From contig CBJLMB010000033.1 of the NCBI GenBank assembly GCA_966424055.1, positions 9,869 through 73,868 on the forward strand: a DNA stretch of 64,000 bases, given 5' to 3'. The stretch comes from Deminuibacter sp966424055. Its GTDB lineage: Bacteria > Bacteroidota > Bacteroidia > Chitinophagales > Chitinophagaceae. Below are positions 1-10,334 of this stretch, one piece after another (the first letter of the stretch is position 1; every line of letters begins with the position of its first letter). Below the pieces are notes generated by a model. The model was not told where the DNA came from. It did no database searches and worked only from the letters and a program-made list of their open reading frames with translations. The translations under genes were made by a program, and so were the position numbers.

Positions 1-36
1 GTGGACTATGTACGTGTGTACCAGCAAAAAAGATAA
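1..36 (+). CDS. C-terminal end of a probable GH16 glycoside hydrolase (cut by window edge)
   Basis: The first 36 bases read as VDYVRVYQQKR followed by TAA. The string VDYVRVYQ is the usual last beta strand of GH16 enzymes (laminarinase, lichenase and xyloglucanase-type folds). Only 11 codons are present, so substrate and exact family cannot be read. The gene is followed 64 bases later by a strong terminator and converges on the GH2 gene. It probably belongs to the same polysaccharide locus. Another jelly-roll carbohydrate-binding protein could end similarly. Confidence 0.55.
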   Translation: MDYVRVYQQKR

Positions 37-100
37 CAGTTGTTTCGGGATCTTTTATATGGCAGGAACTTTGCCGGTGACAAGCAGGATATAGAATGAT

Positions 101-135
101 AAACGGGCAGGTATACCTGCCCGTTTGTTTATTTT
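101..135 (+). terminator. Perfect 26-nt palindromic terminator
   Basis: Bases 101-126 form a perfect palindrome (aaacgggcaggta and its complement), followed by a T-rich stretch. It sits between the convergent GH16 tail and the GH2 gene. The A-rich left flank of the stem also gives T residues on the minus strand, so it could serve both genes. Confidence 0.85.
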
Positions 136-195
136 TATTTGCTGCTATACTTTATTACCTGCATAATGCAGATGCAGTACCTATTGTACCGGTTT

Positions 196-2634
196 TTATT
201 TTGTTTGTATAACGATAGATGTTCCTTCCAGTCCTGGTGATGTAGCAGAAAGCTGGATCTGCCCTGGCTGTCGCAGGGAGCGGATAACAGCCAGCGCCAG
301 CCCGTTGAATGCTTTTTTGCTGTCAGCTTTAAACGATGATAGATCTGTTTGGCAGCCATTGTCTACCCCGGCTATGGTTCCTTTGCCTTTTACGGAAAAA
401 TGTATCAGGTTGCCGGCATGTGGCACAAGATTGCCCTCTTTATCAACAACCTTCACCGTTACAAACGACAGGTCTGTTCCGTTTGCTGCAATAGCGCTTC
501 TGTCAGCTGTTAAAACAATTTTTGCCGGTTCGCCGGCTGTTTTTATTTCTTCAGTGGCTATTATCTTACCATTCTTTCGCGATACTGCTTTTATTGTGCC
601 GGGTTCATATTTTACCCGCCACATAACATGCAGCTCATCTGTCTTTTTCGATTTAACACCATGCGATTGGCCATTAATAAAAAGCTCTACTTCATCGGCA
701 TTGTTATAATAAGCCCAAAGGTCTATGTCCTGGCCTTCTTTCCAGTTCCAGTGCGGAAATAAATGCAGTACATTTTTGTGTGTAAAAATACTTTGGTACA
801 GGTAGTATACATCTTTGGGAAAGCCGGCTAAATCAACAATGCCAAAATAAGCGCTGCGTGCGGGCCAGGGATAGGGCGTTGGCTCGCCAATGTAATCAAA
901 TCCTGTCCATATATACATGCCGCTGACATTGTCATTTTTTAAGAACTGTTGCAAGGTTTCTATATGGGTGCTCCCCCAGGGAGTTGAACAGTTTTCATAA
1001 GCCGAACAGGTTAAATCAGGGTTGGCATTTTCCACGGGCAGGTCCCAGCGCGCAGGCCAGCGGCGGATACTGTCAGAAGGCATGTCATAAATACCGCGTG
1101 TTTGCAGGGCTGAGACCGATTCTGTAACAATAAATGGTTTGCGGCCCCAGGTATTTTGTACTGCATCCGCACTCCATTTATGTTGATTGTAATTATATCC
1201 TATCAGGTCGGTAACATCTGCCTGTAACAATACATTACCGGGGTTAACTTCGTTATTGGCTGTTATAGTAGGCCTGTCATCCAAACGCTTTACAATACTG
1301 TGAAGCGCCCTGAGAATCCCGGCACCACTGGTGTCATTCCCTTTTTTCCATTGTTCCTGTATTTCGTTACCTACACTCCATATAAATACTGAAGGATGGT
1401 TGCGGTCTCTGATCACCTGGTCTGTCAGATCTTTTTTGTACCATTGATCGAAATCGAGGTGATAATCATACTGGCTTTTCTGTTGCCGCCACATGTCAAA
1501 TGCTTCGTCCATAACAATAAACCCCATCTTATCACACAGGTCCAGTAATTCGGGTGCAGGTGGATTATGGGAAGTCCGGATGCCGTTTATGCCCATGTTC
1601 TTCAATATTTCCAGCTGGCGTTCAAGCGCCCTTGTATTCAAGGCAGTACCCAGGCAGCCAAGGTCATGGTGGTTGCAAACACCAACTATTTTAACATGTT
1701 TCCCGTTTAGAAAAAAGCCTTTATCGGCATCGAAAGAAAAATATCTTACACCAAAGGGCGTTGTATACTGGTCTGTTATTTTTCCACCGGACAGGATGGT
1801 GGTAACCGCCTTGTATAGATAAGGCTGATCAAGCGACCATAAAGATGGATGGATGATCTCCAGCTTTTGTAATAATGTACCCGTAGTATCCGCCAAAGGC
1901 GATGTGCACCTGGCCACTGCTTTACCTGAGCTATCGTAAATGATGGTACGGGCAATGACTGCCGGTGTGCGGTTACCTGCGGCCGTGTGAATGTTTAGGG
2001 TAAGTTGTATGCTTGCCTTTTTGTCCGACACTTCCGGAGTGGTGATATAGGTTCCCCACTGTGCGATATGGGTTTTACTGGTAGAAATAAGCCATACATT
2101 GCGGTAAATTCCTGACCCGCTGTACCACCTGCTGTTGGGCTGTTGCGCATTATCCACCTTTACTGCAATTACATTGCGCTCTTTGCCAAAATGTATATAA
2201 GGTGTGATATCATATTGAAAAGAAATGTACCCGTTAGGCCTTTTACCCAGGTAATGCCCGTTGATCCATACTTCGCTATTGCGGTAAACACCATCAAACA
2301 GGATGGAGATCAATTTCCCTTTTTCGGCGGCTGGAAGTGTAAATGTTTTTCTATACCAGCCAATACCTCCGCGTAAAGCACCACCCCCGGTACCGCTGGG
2401 GCTGGCGCTGTCAAAGGGGAATTCTATACTCCAGTCATGGGGAAGGTCAAGTGTTCTCCAGCCGGCATCATTGAACGCCGGATCAGCGGCAGTGCTGTCA
2501 CCTAACATAAATTTCCATCCCTGGTTGAAAGAGCTGGTCCTGGCTAATTGGGATAGGGTGGTTGCCGGATGAACAAGTAAAACAGCTGCCAGCATCAGCA
2601 ACTGTATAACGATTTGTGAAGAACGCAGTTTCAT
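196..2634 (-). CDS. GH2 beta-galactosidase (exported)
   Basis: This 812-residue protein has an N-terminal signal peptide (hydrophobic residues about 8-27). The GH2 sugar-binding jelly roll follows (about 35-190), then the Ig-like domain, then the TIM barrel (about 300-600). The acid/base glutamate is in the motif SVGNEI near residue 424 and the probable nucleophile is in VTESVSAL near residue 505. The C-terminus has a DUF4982-like segment and a bacterial Ig-like domain (TADRSAIAANGTD onward), as in many Bacteroidota periplasmic GH2 enzymes. GH2 also includes beta-glucuronidases and beta-mannosidases; galactosidase is chosen from overall resemblance and from neighbours that fit removal of galactose from xyloglucan side chains. 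It is divergent from the hybrid regulator, with 466 bp between them. The ATG start is followed directly by the signal peptide. Confidence 0.85.
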   Translation of the reverse strand: MKLRSSQIVIQLLMLAAVLLVHPATTLSQLARTSSFNQGWKFMLGDSTAADPAFNDAGWRTLDLPHDWSIEFPFDSASPSGTGGGALRGGIGWYRKTFTLPAAEKGKLISILFDGVYRNSEVWINGHYLGKRPNGYISFQYDITPYIHFGKERNVIAVKVDNAQQPNSRWYSGSGIYRNVWLISTSKTHIAQWGTYITTPEVSDKKASIQLTLNIHTAAGNRTPAVIARTIIYDSSGKAVARCTSPLADTTGTLLQKLEIIHPSLWSLDQPYLYKAVTTILSGGKITDQYTTPFGVRYFSFDADKGFFLNGKHVKIVGVCNHHDLGCLGTALNTRALERQLEILKNMGINGIRTSHNPPAPELLDLCDKMGFIVMDEAFDMWRQQKSQYDYHLDFDQWYKKDLTDQVIRDRNHPSVFIWSVGNEIQEQWKKGNDTSGAGILRALHSIVKRLDDRPTITANNEVNPGNVLLQADVTDLIGYNYNQHKWSADAVQNTWGRKPFIVTESVSALQTRGIYDMPSDSIRRWPARWDLPVENANPDLTCSAYENCSTPWGSTHIETLQQFLKNDNVSGMYIWTGFDYIGEPTPYPWPARSAYFGIVDLAGFPKDVYYLYQSIFTHKNVLHLFPHWNWKEGQDIDLWAYYNNADEVELFINGQSHGVKSKKTDELHVMWRVKYEPGTIKAVSRKNGKIIATEEIKTAGEPAKIVLTADRSAIAANGTDLSFVTVKVVDKEGNLVPHAGNLIHFSVKGKGTIAGVDNGCQTDLSSFKADSKKAFNGLALAVIRSLRQPGQIQLSATSPGLEGTSIVIQTK

Positions 2635-3100
2635 ATTTAAACAAACAATTATTTCCTGGTATAAAACTATTGTGGTGATAGCTAAGGCAGGGTGGTCAAA
2701 TGTTTCAAATTAGGGGTTGAAATGTTTCAGCTAATTGATTGTCAGTATTTTATTTTGCGGATGCCAGGTGTTGATTTATGGCTGCGCGAAAGCGGGTGCT
2801 GAAGAAATAACCTCCCTATTGCTTTGTTGCCTAAAATATATAGCTAATAAATTATAAGTATAATGCGCAAATACTTAGCCAGGAAAACCCCAGGATCCAG
2901 GTTGTTTGCAAGACAATATGCTTGGATACCGGGGATGCACCGGCGCTGAAAAAATTTTAATTGTTAAAAAAACACGTATTATTTTTTGATGTTCAAAAAA
3001 AAAATCCTAGTCTCGTTTTCCCAATGCTATTTTTAAGTGTAGTGGCGAAGCTCGGGTTGTGTAATAAAACCGGGACCCCGCCCAGCGAAAACCTATTGTA
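2635..3100. other. Intergenic region between divergent GH2 gene and hybrid regulator gene
   Basis: I see no coding sequence in these 466 bases. The part near 2950-3010 is very A/T rich with long A and T runs, as expected for a promoter region serving both flanking genes. I could not assign a clear -33/-7 pair. Confidence 0.5.
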
Positions 3101-6100
3101 ATGCGGTTGCTTGTTTGTTTTATTTTGCAGTTATGCTCAATTATTGCCGCATCTCAAAATGCGCACTATAACTTTTCCAAACTTGATACATATGGGGGGC
3201 TATCTAATAACCAGGTAACGGCTATTTTAAAAGATGTGAATGGGTTCTTATGGATAGGCACTGCTTCCGGGCTTAACCGGTATGATGGATATTCCTGTAA
3301 AATATTCCGTAGAGATCCATTGGACAGCACTTCTTTAAGCGATGATTACATCAGCGCGCTTTATGAACTTCCCGATGGCAAAATATGGGTGACCACAGGG
3401 GCGGCGCCAAGTATTTATGATCCGCAAACAGAACAGTTTGATACAAAAACTGGCGACTATCTGCGATCTATGGGACTGCCCCCGGGGGGCATGACAAGTA
3501 TTGTTAAAGGTTGTCAGGGCAGGTATTGGTTCCTGTATGGCCACGACTTGTATTTATTTCCAGGTGGAAACAAAAAAGTAAAATCGATTGATCCTGCATT
3601 AAGTACTACTGATAAAATCACTTCTGTTAAAGAATCGGGTGAAGGATGTTTATGGCTGGTTCATCAAAACGGCTTTTTGCAGAAATACGATATTAAAAAA
3701 GAAAAGATTGTTTTTTCCAGTAACGCACTGCAAAAACTGAATAATGGAGACAAAGCTTTTAATGCATGGGTAGACAAAGACGGAGATGTGTGGCTATGGT
3801 GCTATGCATGTGGGGCTTTTCTTTTTTCCCCGGAGAATGATTCAATCAGGGCGTTTACTGAAAGATCGCCTGTTACCAGGTTGACTTCCAATCTGGTCAG
3901 CAGCATTATCCAGGATAAAAATGGCCTTATCTGGATTGCAACAGATCATGGCGGCATAACATTGATTGATAAGAAGAACAATTGTAAGGCTACGTATATT
4001 TTAAGCGATCCCAAAGACCCCCAAAGCCTTAGCCAGAACAGTATAATGGCCTTGTACAAGGATGATAAAAACATTATCTGGCTGGGAACGTATAAGCAAG
4101 GCCTTAACTATCTGAACAGCGATATTGTACGGTTCACCTGCTACCATCACGAAATAGCCAATTCCCGTAGCCTGCCGTACGATGATATCAACTGTTTTGC
4201 TGAAGACAAGCTGGGCAATATATGGATGGGCACCAATGGCGGCGGATTAATTTATTTCAACAGGAAGAATAATACATTTAAGCAGTACCGGCATAATGCC
4301 GCTGATAAAAATAGTTTAAGCAATGATGTTATCGTAAGCTTATGGATCGACCGTAAAGGTATGGTGTGGATTGGCACTTACTTAGGCGGATTAAACAGCT
4401 TCGACGGCAACAGGTTTATCACCTATAAACACAATGACAACGATTCAGCAAGTTTGTCGAATGACAACGTATGGGAAATTTTTGAAGACAGCGAAAAGAA
4501 TTTGTGGGTAGGCACTTTAAGCGGGGGGCTTGATCTGTTTGATAGGGCTACTGGCCGGTTTAAGCACTGTACATACAATGGAACAAGCTTTCGCACCGTC
4601 TCTACGCTGATGGAAGACAGGAAAGGAAATCTTTGGATCGGCACAGATAATGGGATAGTTGTATTGGATAAGCACAAAGCTGTATCCGGCATTTTCCAGC
4701 ATACCAGTAATAAAAATAGTTTGAGCAATAATAATATTATCTGTTTAACAGAGGATGATAATGGGAGGGTCTGGGTAGGTACAAGGGACGGGCTGAACCT
4801 GTTCAGGCCGCAAACCGGCGATTTTGAAGCCTATACCAGGTCTAACGGGCTTCCGGATAATATAGTACTCAATATAAAAGAGGATGATCATCAAACATAC
4901 TGGATCTCGACACCAAATGGCATGTGCAGGGCTATTTTCAAACAAAAAGGGAATCCCGGTTTTTTTGTTATTAATTATGATGAAACCAATAATCTCCAGG
5001 GCAGGGAGTTTAATGAGAATGCCGCACTGAAAACAAGTTCGGGCGAATTGCTCTTTGGCGGCCCTGCCGGTTTTAATGCGATCGATCCAAATAAAATTGC
5101 CACACCTGCCGGTCATCCAAAAATTGTTTTTACGGGATTACAGATATTTAACAACGATATTGAGCCGGGAGAAATGATTAATGGCCGCATCCTGCTTCCC
5201 AAAGCATTGTCACAGGTGGACAATATTAAGCTGAAGTATAAAGAAAATGTTTTTTCCATTGAATTTGCTTCACTTGATTTTGTGAACAGCAGGCAAGACC
5301 GGTATGCTTATATGCTGGAAGGGTTTAATACAGATTGGTTGTATGCCAATGGCAGTCAGCGGCGTGTTACCTATACCAATCTTGACCCGGGGCATTATAT
5401 TTTTAAAGTAAAAGTTTTGAATGCAGATGGTTTCTGGAGTGAAGTAAAATCGTTACAGGTTCATATTGCTCCTCCATTCTGGAAAACACCTGTTGCTTAT
5501 ATTATTTATACATTGGTGCTCATTGCCTCCTTCCTGCTGGCCCGGCGTATTGCCATTGACCGGATACATATGCGTTTTGAAATGAAGCAGCAGCGGATGG
5601 AAGTGGAAAGGGTGCATGCAATAGAACGATTAAAAACGAAGTTTTTTACCAATGTCAGCCATGAATTCCGCACGCCCCTGAGCCTTATTATTACACCGTT
5701 GGATAAAATTATCAGCCAGGCTGCAGATGAAGAACAAAAAAAACAGCTAAACCTGGTGCAGCGGAATGCCAGGCGCCTGCTAAACCTGGTAAACCAGCTT
5801 TTGGATTTCAGGAAAATGGAAGTGCAGGAGATAGAACTGCATCCTTCCATTGGGGATATTGTTGCATTCTGCAGGGAGATCAGTTGTTCTTTTACAGATA
5901 TCGCCGAAAAAAAAGATATTAAGTTTTCATTTGAATCGGATACAGATCATCTTGAGACTTATTTTGACAAGGATAAAATTGAGAAAGTGTTGTTCAACCT
6001 TCTTTCCAATGCGTTTAAATACACCAATAACGGGGGCATGGTTAAGGTTAGGCTTCAGTACAACCACGCCGCAGATGATGGGGAAGAAGGAACATTGTCG

Positions 6101-7180
6101 ATAAATGTAAAAGACACCGGTATAGGCATTCCCAGGGATAAACAGGAAAGGATCTTTGAGCGTTTTTTTCAAACAGATATGCCAGAGAGCATGGTCAACC
6201 AGGGAACGGGAATTGGCCTGGCGATTGCAAAAGAGTTTGTAAAGCTGCATAACGGCATCATTACCGTTGACAGTGAACCTGAAAAAGGAACCTGTTTTAC
6301 TGTTTTACTGCCGGTAAAGAAACTCTATGTGCCTTCTGTAAAGGCGGTAACCAGGCCTGTTCAGGTAGATGAGGAAACAATGATAACAGAGGCCGCCGGG
6401 AAAAAAGGAAAAACGAAGACTATTTTAATTGTAGAAGACAATGAAGACCTGCGTTTTTATTTAAAAGACAATTTAAAAGGGCAATACAATGTAGAAGAGG
6501 CGCCCAATGGAAAAGAAGGCTGGGAGAAAATAAAGCTGCTTAACCCCGATCTTGTTGTAAGCGATATCATGATGCCTTTAATGGATGGGATAGAACTGGC
6601 ACAAAAAATTAAAACAGACAGGCTTACTTCGCATATCCCTATCATCCTGCTCACAGCCAAAGGCAGTGAACAAAAGCAGCTGGAAGGGTTTAAAGCCGGC
6701 GTGAACGATTACATCATCAAACCTTTCACATTTGAAATACTTGAATCGCGTATCAGGAACCTCCTGGCTCAGCAAAAAGTGTTACAAATGCGTTTTCAGA
6801 AACAAATCGAGGTTAACCCGGCAGAGGTTACGGTAACACCGGTTGATGAAAAGTTCCTGGAACAGGCATTGGGCGTTATAGAAAAAAACATCAATAACCC
6901 TGAATTCACTGTGGAAGATCTTAGCCGTGGTATGTTTATGAACAGGGTCACCTTATACAGAAAAGTACTTTCACTTACCGGCAAAACCCCCATAGAGCTT
7001 ATCCGCTCCATCCGGCTAAAAAGAGCAGCGCAGTTATTAGAGAAAAGCGGGATGTCGGTTGCAGAAATCGCCTATGAAGTAGGGTTTAACAGCCCCAAGC
7101 ATTTTTCGAAGTTTTTTAAAGAAGAGTTTGGTGTGCTGCCCTCTCAATATGGCGCTCATAAGAAAGAAAAAAATGTGTAA
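3101..7180 (+). CDS. Hybrid two-component system sensor/regulator (HTCS)
   Basis: This 1359-residue regulator combines all two-component modules. It has a signal peptide (1-20), then a periplasmic sensor of two beta-propellers made of repeated GLIWIATDHGG-like units (about 25-700). A Y_Y_Y domain (about 720-790) and one membrane helix near 800-820 follow. The HisKA domain has its histidine in NVSHEFRTPL near residue 854; the ATPase has NLLSNAFKYTN, DTGIGIP and GTGIGLAIAKEF. A receiver domain has its phospho-acceptor Asp near residue 1155 (VVSDIMMPLMDG), and an AraC-type HTH ends the protein (about 1255-1355). HTCS proteins sense an oligosaccharide in the periplasm and activate the adjacent locus. 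Its position between the GH2 and GH31 genes makes it the likely activator of genes 1-18 kb. It looks intact. Confidence 0.95.
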   Translation: MRLLVCFILQLCSIIAASQNAHYNFSKLDTYGGLSNNQVTAILKDVNGFLWIGTASGLNRYDGYSCKIFRRDPLDSTSLSDDYISALYELPDGKIWVTTGAAPSIYDPQTEQFDTKTGDYLRSMGLPPGGMTSIVKGCQGRYWFLYGHDLYLFPGGNKKVKSIDPALSTTDKITSVKESGEGCLWLVHQNGFLQKYDIKKEKIVFSSNALQKLNNGDKAFNAWVDKDGDVWLWCYACGAFLFSPENDSIRAFTERSPVTRLTSNLVSSIIQDKNGLIWIATDHGGITLIDKKNNCKATYILSDPKDPQSLSQNSIMALYKDDKNIIWLGTYKQGLNYLNSDIVRFTCYHHEIANSRSLPYDDINCFAEDKLGNIWMGTNGGGLIYFNRKNNTFKQYRHNAADKNSLSNDVIVSLWIDRKGMVWIGTYLGGLNSFDGNRFITYKHNDNDSASLSNDNVWEIFEDSEKNLWVGTLSGGLDLFDRATGRFKHCTYNGTSFRTVSTLMEDRKGNLWIGTDNGIVVLDKHKAVSGIFQHTSNKNSLSNNNIICLTEDDNGRVWVGTRDGLNLFRPQTGDFEAYTRSNGLPDNIVLNIKEDDHQTYWISTPNGMCRAIFKQKGNPGFFVINYDETNNLQGREFNENAALKTSSGELLFGGPAGFNAIDPNKIATPAGHPKIVFTGLQIFNNDIEPGEMINGRILLPKALSQVDNIKLKYKENVFSIEFASLDFVNSRQDRYAYMLEGFNTDWLYANGSQRRVTYTNLDPGHYIFKVKVLNADGFWSEVKSLQVHIAPPFWKTPVAYIIYTLVLIASFLLARRIAIDRIHMRFEMKQQRMEVERVHAIERLKTKFFTNVSHEFRTPLSLIITPLDKIISQAADEEQKKQLNLVQRNARRLLNLVNQLLDFRKMEVQEIELHPSIGDIVAFCREISCSFTDIAEKKDIKFSFESDTDHLETYFDKDKIEKVLFNLLSNAFKYTNNGGMVKVRLQYNHAADDGEEGTLSINVKDTGIGIPRDKQERIFERFFQTDMPESMVNQGTGIGLAIAKEFVKLHNGIITVDSEPEKGTCFTVLLPVKKLYVPSVKAVTRPVQVDEETMITEAAGKKGKTKTILIVEDNEDLRFYLKDNLKGQYNVEEAPNGKEGWEKIKLLNPDLVVSDIMMPLMDGIELAQKIKTDRLTSHIPIILLTAKGSEQKQLEGFKAGVNDYIIKPFTFEILESRIRNLLAQQKVLQMRFQKQIEVNPAEVTVTPVDEKFLEQALGVIEKNINNPEFTVEDLSRGMFMNRVTLYRKVLSLTGKTPIELIRSIRLKRAAQLLEKSGMSVAEIAYEVGFNSPKHFSKFFKEEFGVLPSQYGAHKKEKNV

Positions 7181-7240
7181 GGCATGCCAAACGCGCTCTT
7201 TTAATATCGCGTCGATATTTATGTCATAATAGCATAACCA

Positions 7241-7328
7241 TTCTGCAGGCCATATGCTTCTCCGATGAGCTTTTACAAAAGTGAATATGATAACCAGCTC
7301 AACCTGGTTATCAAAACTGCCTGCAGAA
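7241..7328. promoter_or_regulatory. Nested inverted repeats upstream of GH31
   Basis: An outer inverted repeat (ttctgcaggc at 7241-7250, complement at 7319-7328, 10 of 10 paired) encloses a hairpin with a 9-bp stem at 7289-7312 (gataaccag, loop ctcaac). It lies between the stop of the regulator gene and the start of the GH31 gene, where the operon promoter should be. No long T run follows the inner stem, so it does not look like a simple terminator. It could be a regulator site, a structured leader or a repeat element. Confidence 0.5.
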
Positions 7329-7459
7329 CAAAATGAATAAACCTGTTGGATATCAACAAATGCAACATTTCATAGCCTAGTTCGCAACAATTGCATCCCC
7401 TGTTTTTACCGGGCTGCAAATAGCTTTACAGCAGTCAATTAATATTGAATTGCTTGTAT

Positions 7460-10315
7460 ATGAAAGTTAGACTGCTGTTATCCGGGTTTCTGTTTATTTT
7501 GTTTTGCAATGACATACTGGCAGTATCTCCGCCTTATACCAGGGAAAAGGATGGAGTGATTGTTTTTACTGACCCGGTTTTTACAGGCAGCTCCCGGGCG
7601 GTTCAACTCAGGGTGGTTGCCGATAATATTATACGGGTAACCGCGGCACCAGACAAAGAGATTATTCCTTTCCAAAGCCTGATCACCGTATACGATAATA
7701 AAGCTGACCTGGAATGGCAGCTGATCCCCTCAGGCGATACACTTGTTTTAAAAACACGGGTTATTGCGGCAATTATCAGCCTGAAAACAGGAACTGTTTT
7801 TTTCCGGAATGCCGCAGGCGAAAAAATACTGGCTGAAAAACCGGTGTGCGGCCGCATTTTTGAGCCGGGCATATTTGATGGTAAACGGTACTACCACCTT
7901 ACTCAAACTTTTCAAACGGATACTGCCGATGCCTGGTATGGATTGGGGCAACACCAGGATGGTGTTATCAACTATAGAGGGCAGCAGGTTAATTTTTTTC
8001 AGAACAACACCGAAGTGGCAATACCATTTTGGGTATCCAGTAAAAACTACGGTGTTCTGTGGGACAATTATTCACTGACAAAAGCTGGCGATACAAGGCC
8101 GCTTCATCCGCTTTCGGCGATGCAGCTGTTCTCAAAGAACGGTGAACAGGGATGGTTGAGTGCGGCCTATGCCAATAACAAACAAAAGCCGGAAGAAATT
8201 ATCACAGAAAGGGCAGAATCCGGAATCGATATGGAATTCCTGGAAGAAGCAAAAGCCCGGCTTCCCCGGGAGTTTGCGGCAGCTACCGGCGTGGTAACAT
8301 GGGAGGGTAGCCTGGGTAGTTATCTTACCGGGCTGCACCAGTTCCGGTTTATATTTGGCGGGTCCCTGAAAGTTTGGCTGGATGGAAAACTTGTACTGGA
8401 CCGCTGGCGAAAAGCATGGAACCCTGCACCGGCTTTGGTCCCGTTCTATTTTACAGAGGGGAAAAAACTGCCTGTTAAAATTCAATGGATCCCCGAAAGC
8501 GACGCATCTTATCTCTCTTTGAAATGGCAGGCGCCTTTGAGCGGTGATGAACGTAACAGCTTTAGTTTTTCCTCAGAGGCTGGTCAGCAGATCGACTATT
8601 ATTTTATCTACGGAAGTAACATGGATGAAGTGATTGCTGGTTATCGCGGCATTACCGGTAAGGCCCCTATCGTTCCCAAATGGGCGCTGGGCTTCTGGCA
8701 AAGCAGGGAGCGGTATAAAACACAGCAGGAAATTCTTTCAACAGTAAGTGAATTCCGGAAAAGAAATATTCCAATTGACAATATTGTACTGGACTGGAGC
8801 TATTGGCCCGAAACCGGCTGGGGTAGCCAGGAGTTTGATGCAACACGCTTCCCTTCCCCGGCTGGTATGATCGATACACTGCACAGTAAATACAATACCC
8901 GGTTGATGATCTCTGTATGGCCCAAGTTTTATGAAGGGCTGCCGGTATACAATGAGTTTAATAAAAAAGGCTGGTTGTACCCAAGAAATATCGCCGACAG
9001 ACAAAGGGATTGGATTGGAAAAGGCTATGTTTCTACTTTTTATGATGCATTCAATGCAGATGCCAGGCGCGGCTTTTGGAATTTAATCCGGGATAAAATT
9101 TATAGCAAAGGTATTGATGCCTGGTGGATGGATGCCAGCGAGCCGGATATCCTTTCTAACGTGAGCCCTGAAAAACGGAAGCTGCAAATGACCCCAACTG
9201 CATTAGGCAGTGCCGCCGAGTACCTGAACGCCTATCCATTGCAAAATGCCAGGGGGATTTACGAAGGGCAGCGGCTGGCCAGTCCGGATAAAAGAGTGTT
9301 CCTTCTTACCCGTTCAGGATTTGCAGGCTCACAGCGGTATGCTGCTGCTATTTGGAGCGGTGATATCGGCTCTACCTGGCAAGATATGAAATGCCAGATA
9401 GCTGCAGGCATCAATTTCTCCATGTCGGGACTACCCTACTGGACGATGGATATAGGAGGTTTCGTGGTACCGGAAAAATTTGAAAAACCAGATGCGGAAG
9501 GAACAGAAGAATGGAGAGAGCTAATGACCCGCTGGTCGCAGTTTGGCGCGTTCGTTCCATTGTTCCGCGTGCATGGGCAATATCCTTTCAGGGAAATATT
9601 CAATGTAGCACCTGAAGACCACCCGGCCTATAAGAGCTTTTTGTATTATGACAAGCTACGCTACCGTCTTCTTCCATATATCTACTCAATAGCAGGCGCA
9701 GCCTATCACGATGATTATACCATTATGCGTGGATTGGCTATGGACTTTGCTGCAGATACCGCTGTATTAAATATCGGTGACCAATACATGTTAGGCGCTT
9801 CTATACTGGTTAATCCTGTTTACCAGTACAAGCAGCGTGAACGCGAATTGTATTTACCCAACTGCGCCGGATGGTATGAGCTTTATTCAGGAAAATGGTA
9901 TGCAGGAGCGCAAAAAATTGTTGTAGCAGCCCCCTATGAGCGCATGCCGGTATTTATAAAAGCCGGTTCTATTATTCCTTCAGGCCCCGCTTTGCAATAC
10001 ACTTCAGAAAAGGTGGCAGATCCTGTTACATTAAATATTTACACCGGTGCCGATGCTTCTTTCAAATTATATGAAGACCAGGGACTGAACTACGATTATG
10101 AGAAAGGCGCTTTTTCTGTTATTCCTGTTGAGTATAACGAGAAAGAAAAAAAGATCATCCTTGGTGAAAGGAAGGGAACATTTGAGGGTATGCTTCAACA
10201 TAGAAAATTCAGGATTAAAGTTATTACACCCCGGGATGCCAAACATTTTGACGCTGACAATGAAGTAAACAAGGAGGTGCTATACAAAGGAAATCAGATC
10301 ATAATAAAAATTTAG
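7460..10315 (+). CDS. GH31 alpha-xylosidase with PA14 insert
   Basis: This enzyme should release alpha-linked xylose from the non-reducing end of xyloglucan oligosaccharides in the periplasm. It has a signal peptide (MKVRLLLSGFLFILFC), the N-terminal GH31 beta domain, and a PA14-like insert about residues 255-385. The (beta/alpha)8 barrel carries the nucleophile Asp in WWMDASEPD near residue 558 and the acid/base Asp in IWSGDIGSTW near residue 634. The PA14 insert is known from GH31 alpha-xylosidases acting on xyloglucan, which favours that activity over alpha-glucosidase. I use the ATG at 7460; an upstream in-frame TTG at 7445 adds only five residues before the signal peptide. The susC gene starts 19 bases after the stop, suggesting an operon. 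Confidence 0.9.
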   Translation: MKVRLLLSGFLFILFCNDILAVSPPYTREKDGVIVFTDPVFTGSSRAVQLRVVADNIIRVTAAPDKEIIPFQSLITVYDNKADLEWQLIPSGDTLVLKTRVIAAIISLKTGTVFFRNAAGEKILAEKPVCGRIFEPGIFDGKRYYHLTQTFQTDTADAWYGLGQHQDGVINYRGQQVNFFQNNTEVAIPFWVSSKNYGVLWDNYSLTKAGDTRPLHPLSAMQLFSKNGEQGWLSAAYANNKQKPEEIITERAESGIDMEFLEEAKARLPREFAAATGVVTWEGSLGSYLTGLHQFRFIFGGSLKVWLDGKLVLDRWRKAWNPAPALVPFYFTEGKKLPVKIQWIPESDASYLSLKWQAPLSGDERNSFSFSSEAGQQIDYYFIYGSNMDEVIAGYRGITGKAPIVPKWALGFWQSRERYKTQQEILSTVSEFRKRNIPIDNIVLDWSYWPETGWGSQEFDATRFPSPAGMIDTLHSKYNTRLMISVWPKFYEGLPVYNEFNKKGWLYPRNIADRQRDWIGKGYVSTFYDAFNADARRGFWNLIRDKIYSKGIDAWWMDASEPDILSNVSPEKRKLQMTPTALGSAAEYLNAYPLQNARGIYEGQRLASPDKRVFLLTRSGFAGSQRYAAAIWSGDIGSTWQDMKCQIAAGINFSMSGLPYWTMDIGGFVVPEKFEKPDAEGTEEWRELMTRWSQFGAFVPLFRVHGQYPFREIFNVAPEDHPAYKSFLYYDKLRYRLLPYIYSIAGAAYHDDYTIMRGLAMDFAADTAVLNIGDQYMLGASILVNPVYQYKQRERELYLPNCAGWYELYSGKWYAGAQKIVVAAPYERMPVFIKAGSIIPSGPALQYTSEKVADPVTLNIYTGADASFKLYEDQGLNYDYEKGAFSVIPVEYNEKEKKIILGERKGTFEGMLQHRKFRIKVITPRDAKHFDADNEVNKEVLYKGNQIIIKI

Positions 10316-10334
10316 TCCAGATAAACTTGCAATT

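Noticed and set aside
7445..7459. Upstream TTG start for the GH31 gene
   Set aside because: It adds only MNCLY before a normal signal peptide that starts at the ATG at 7460.
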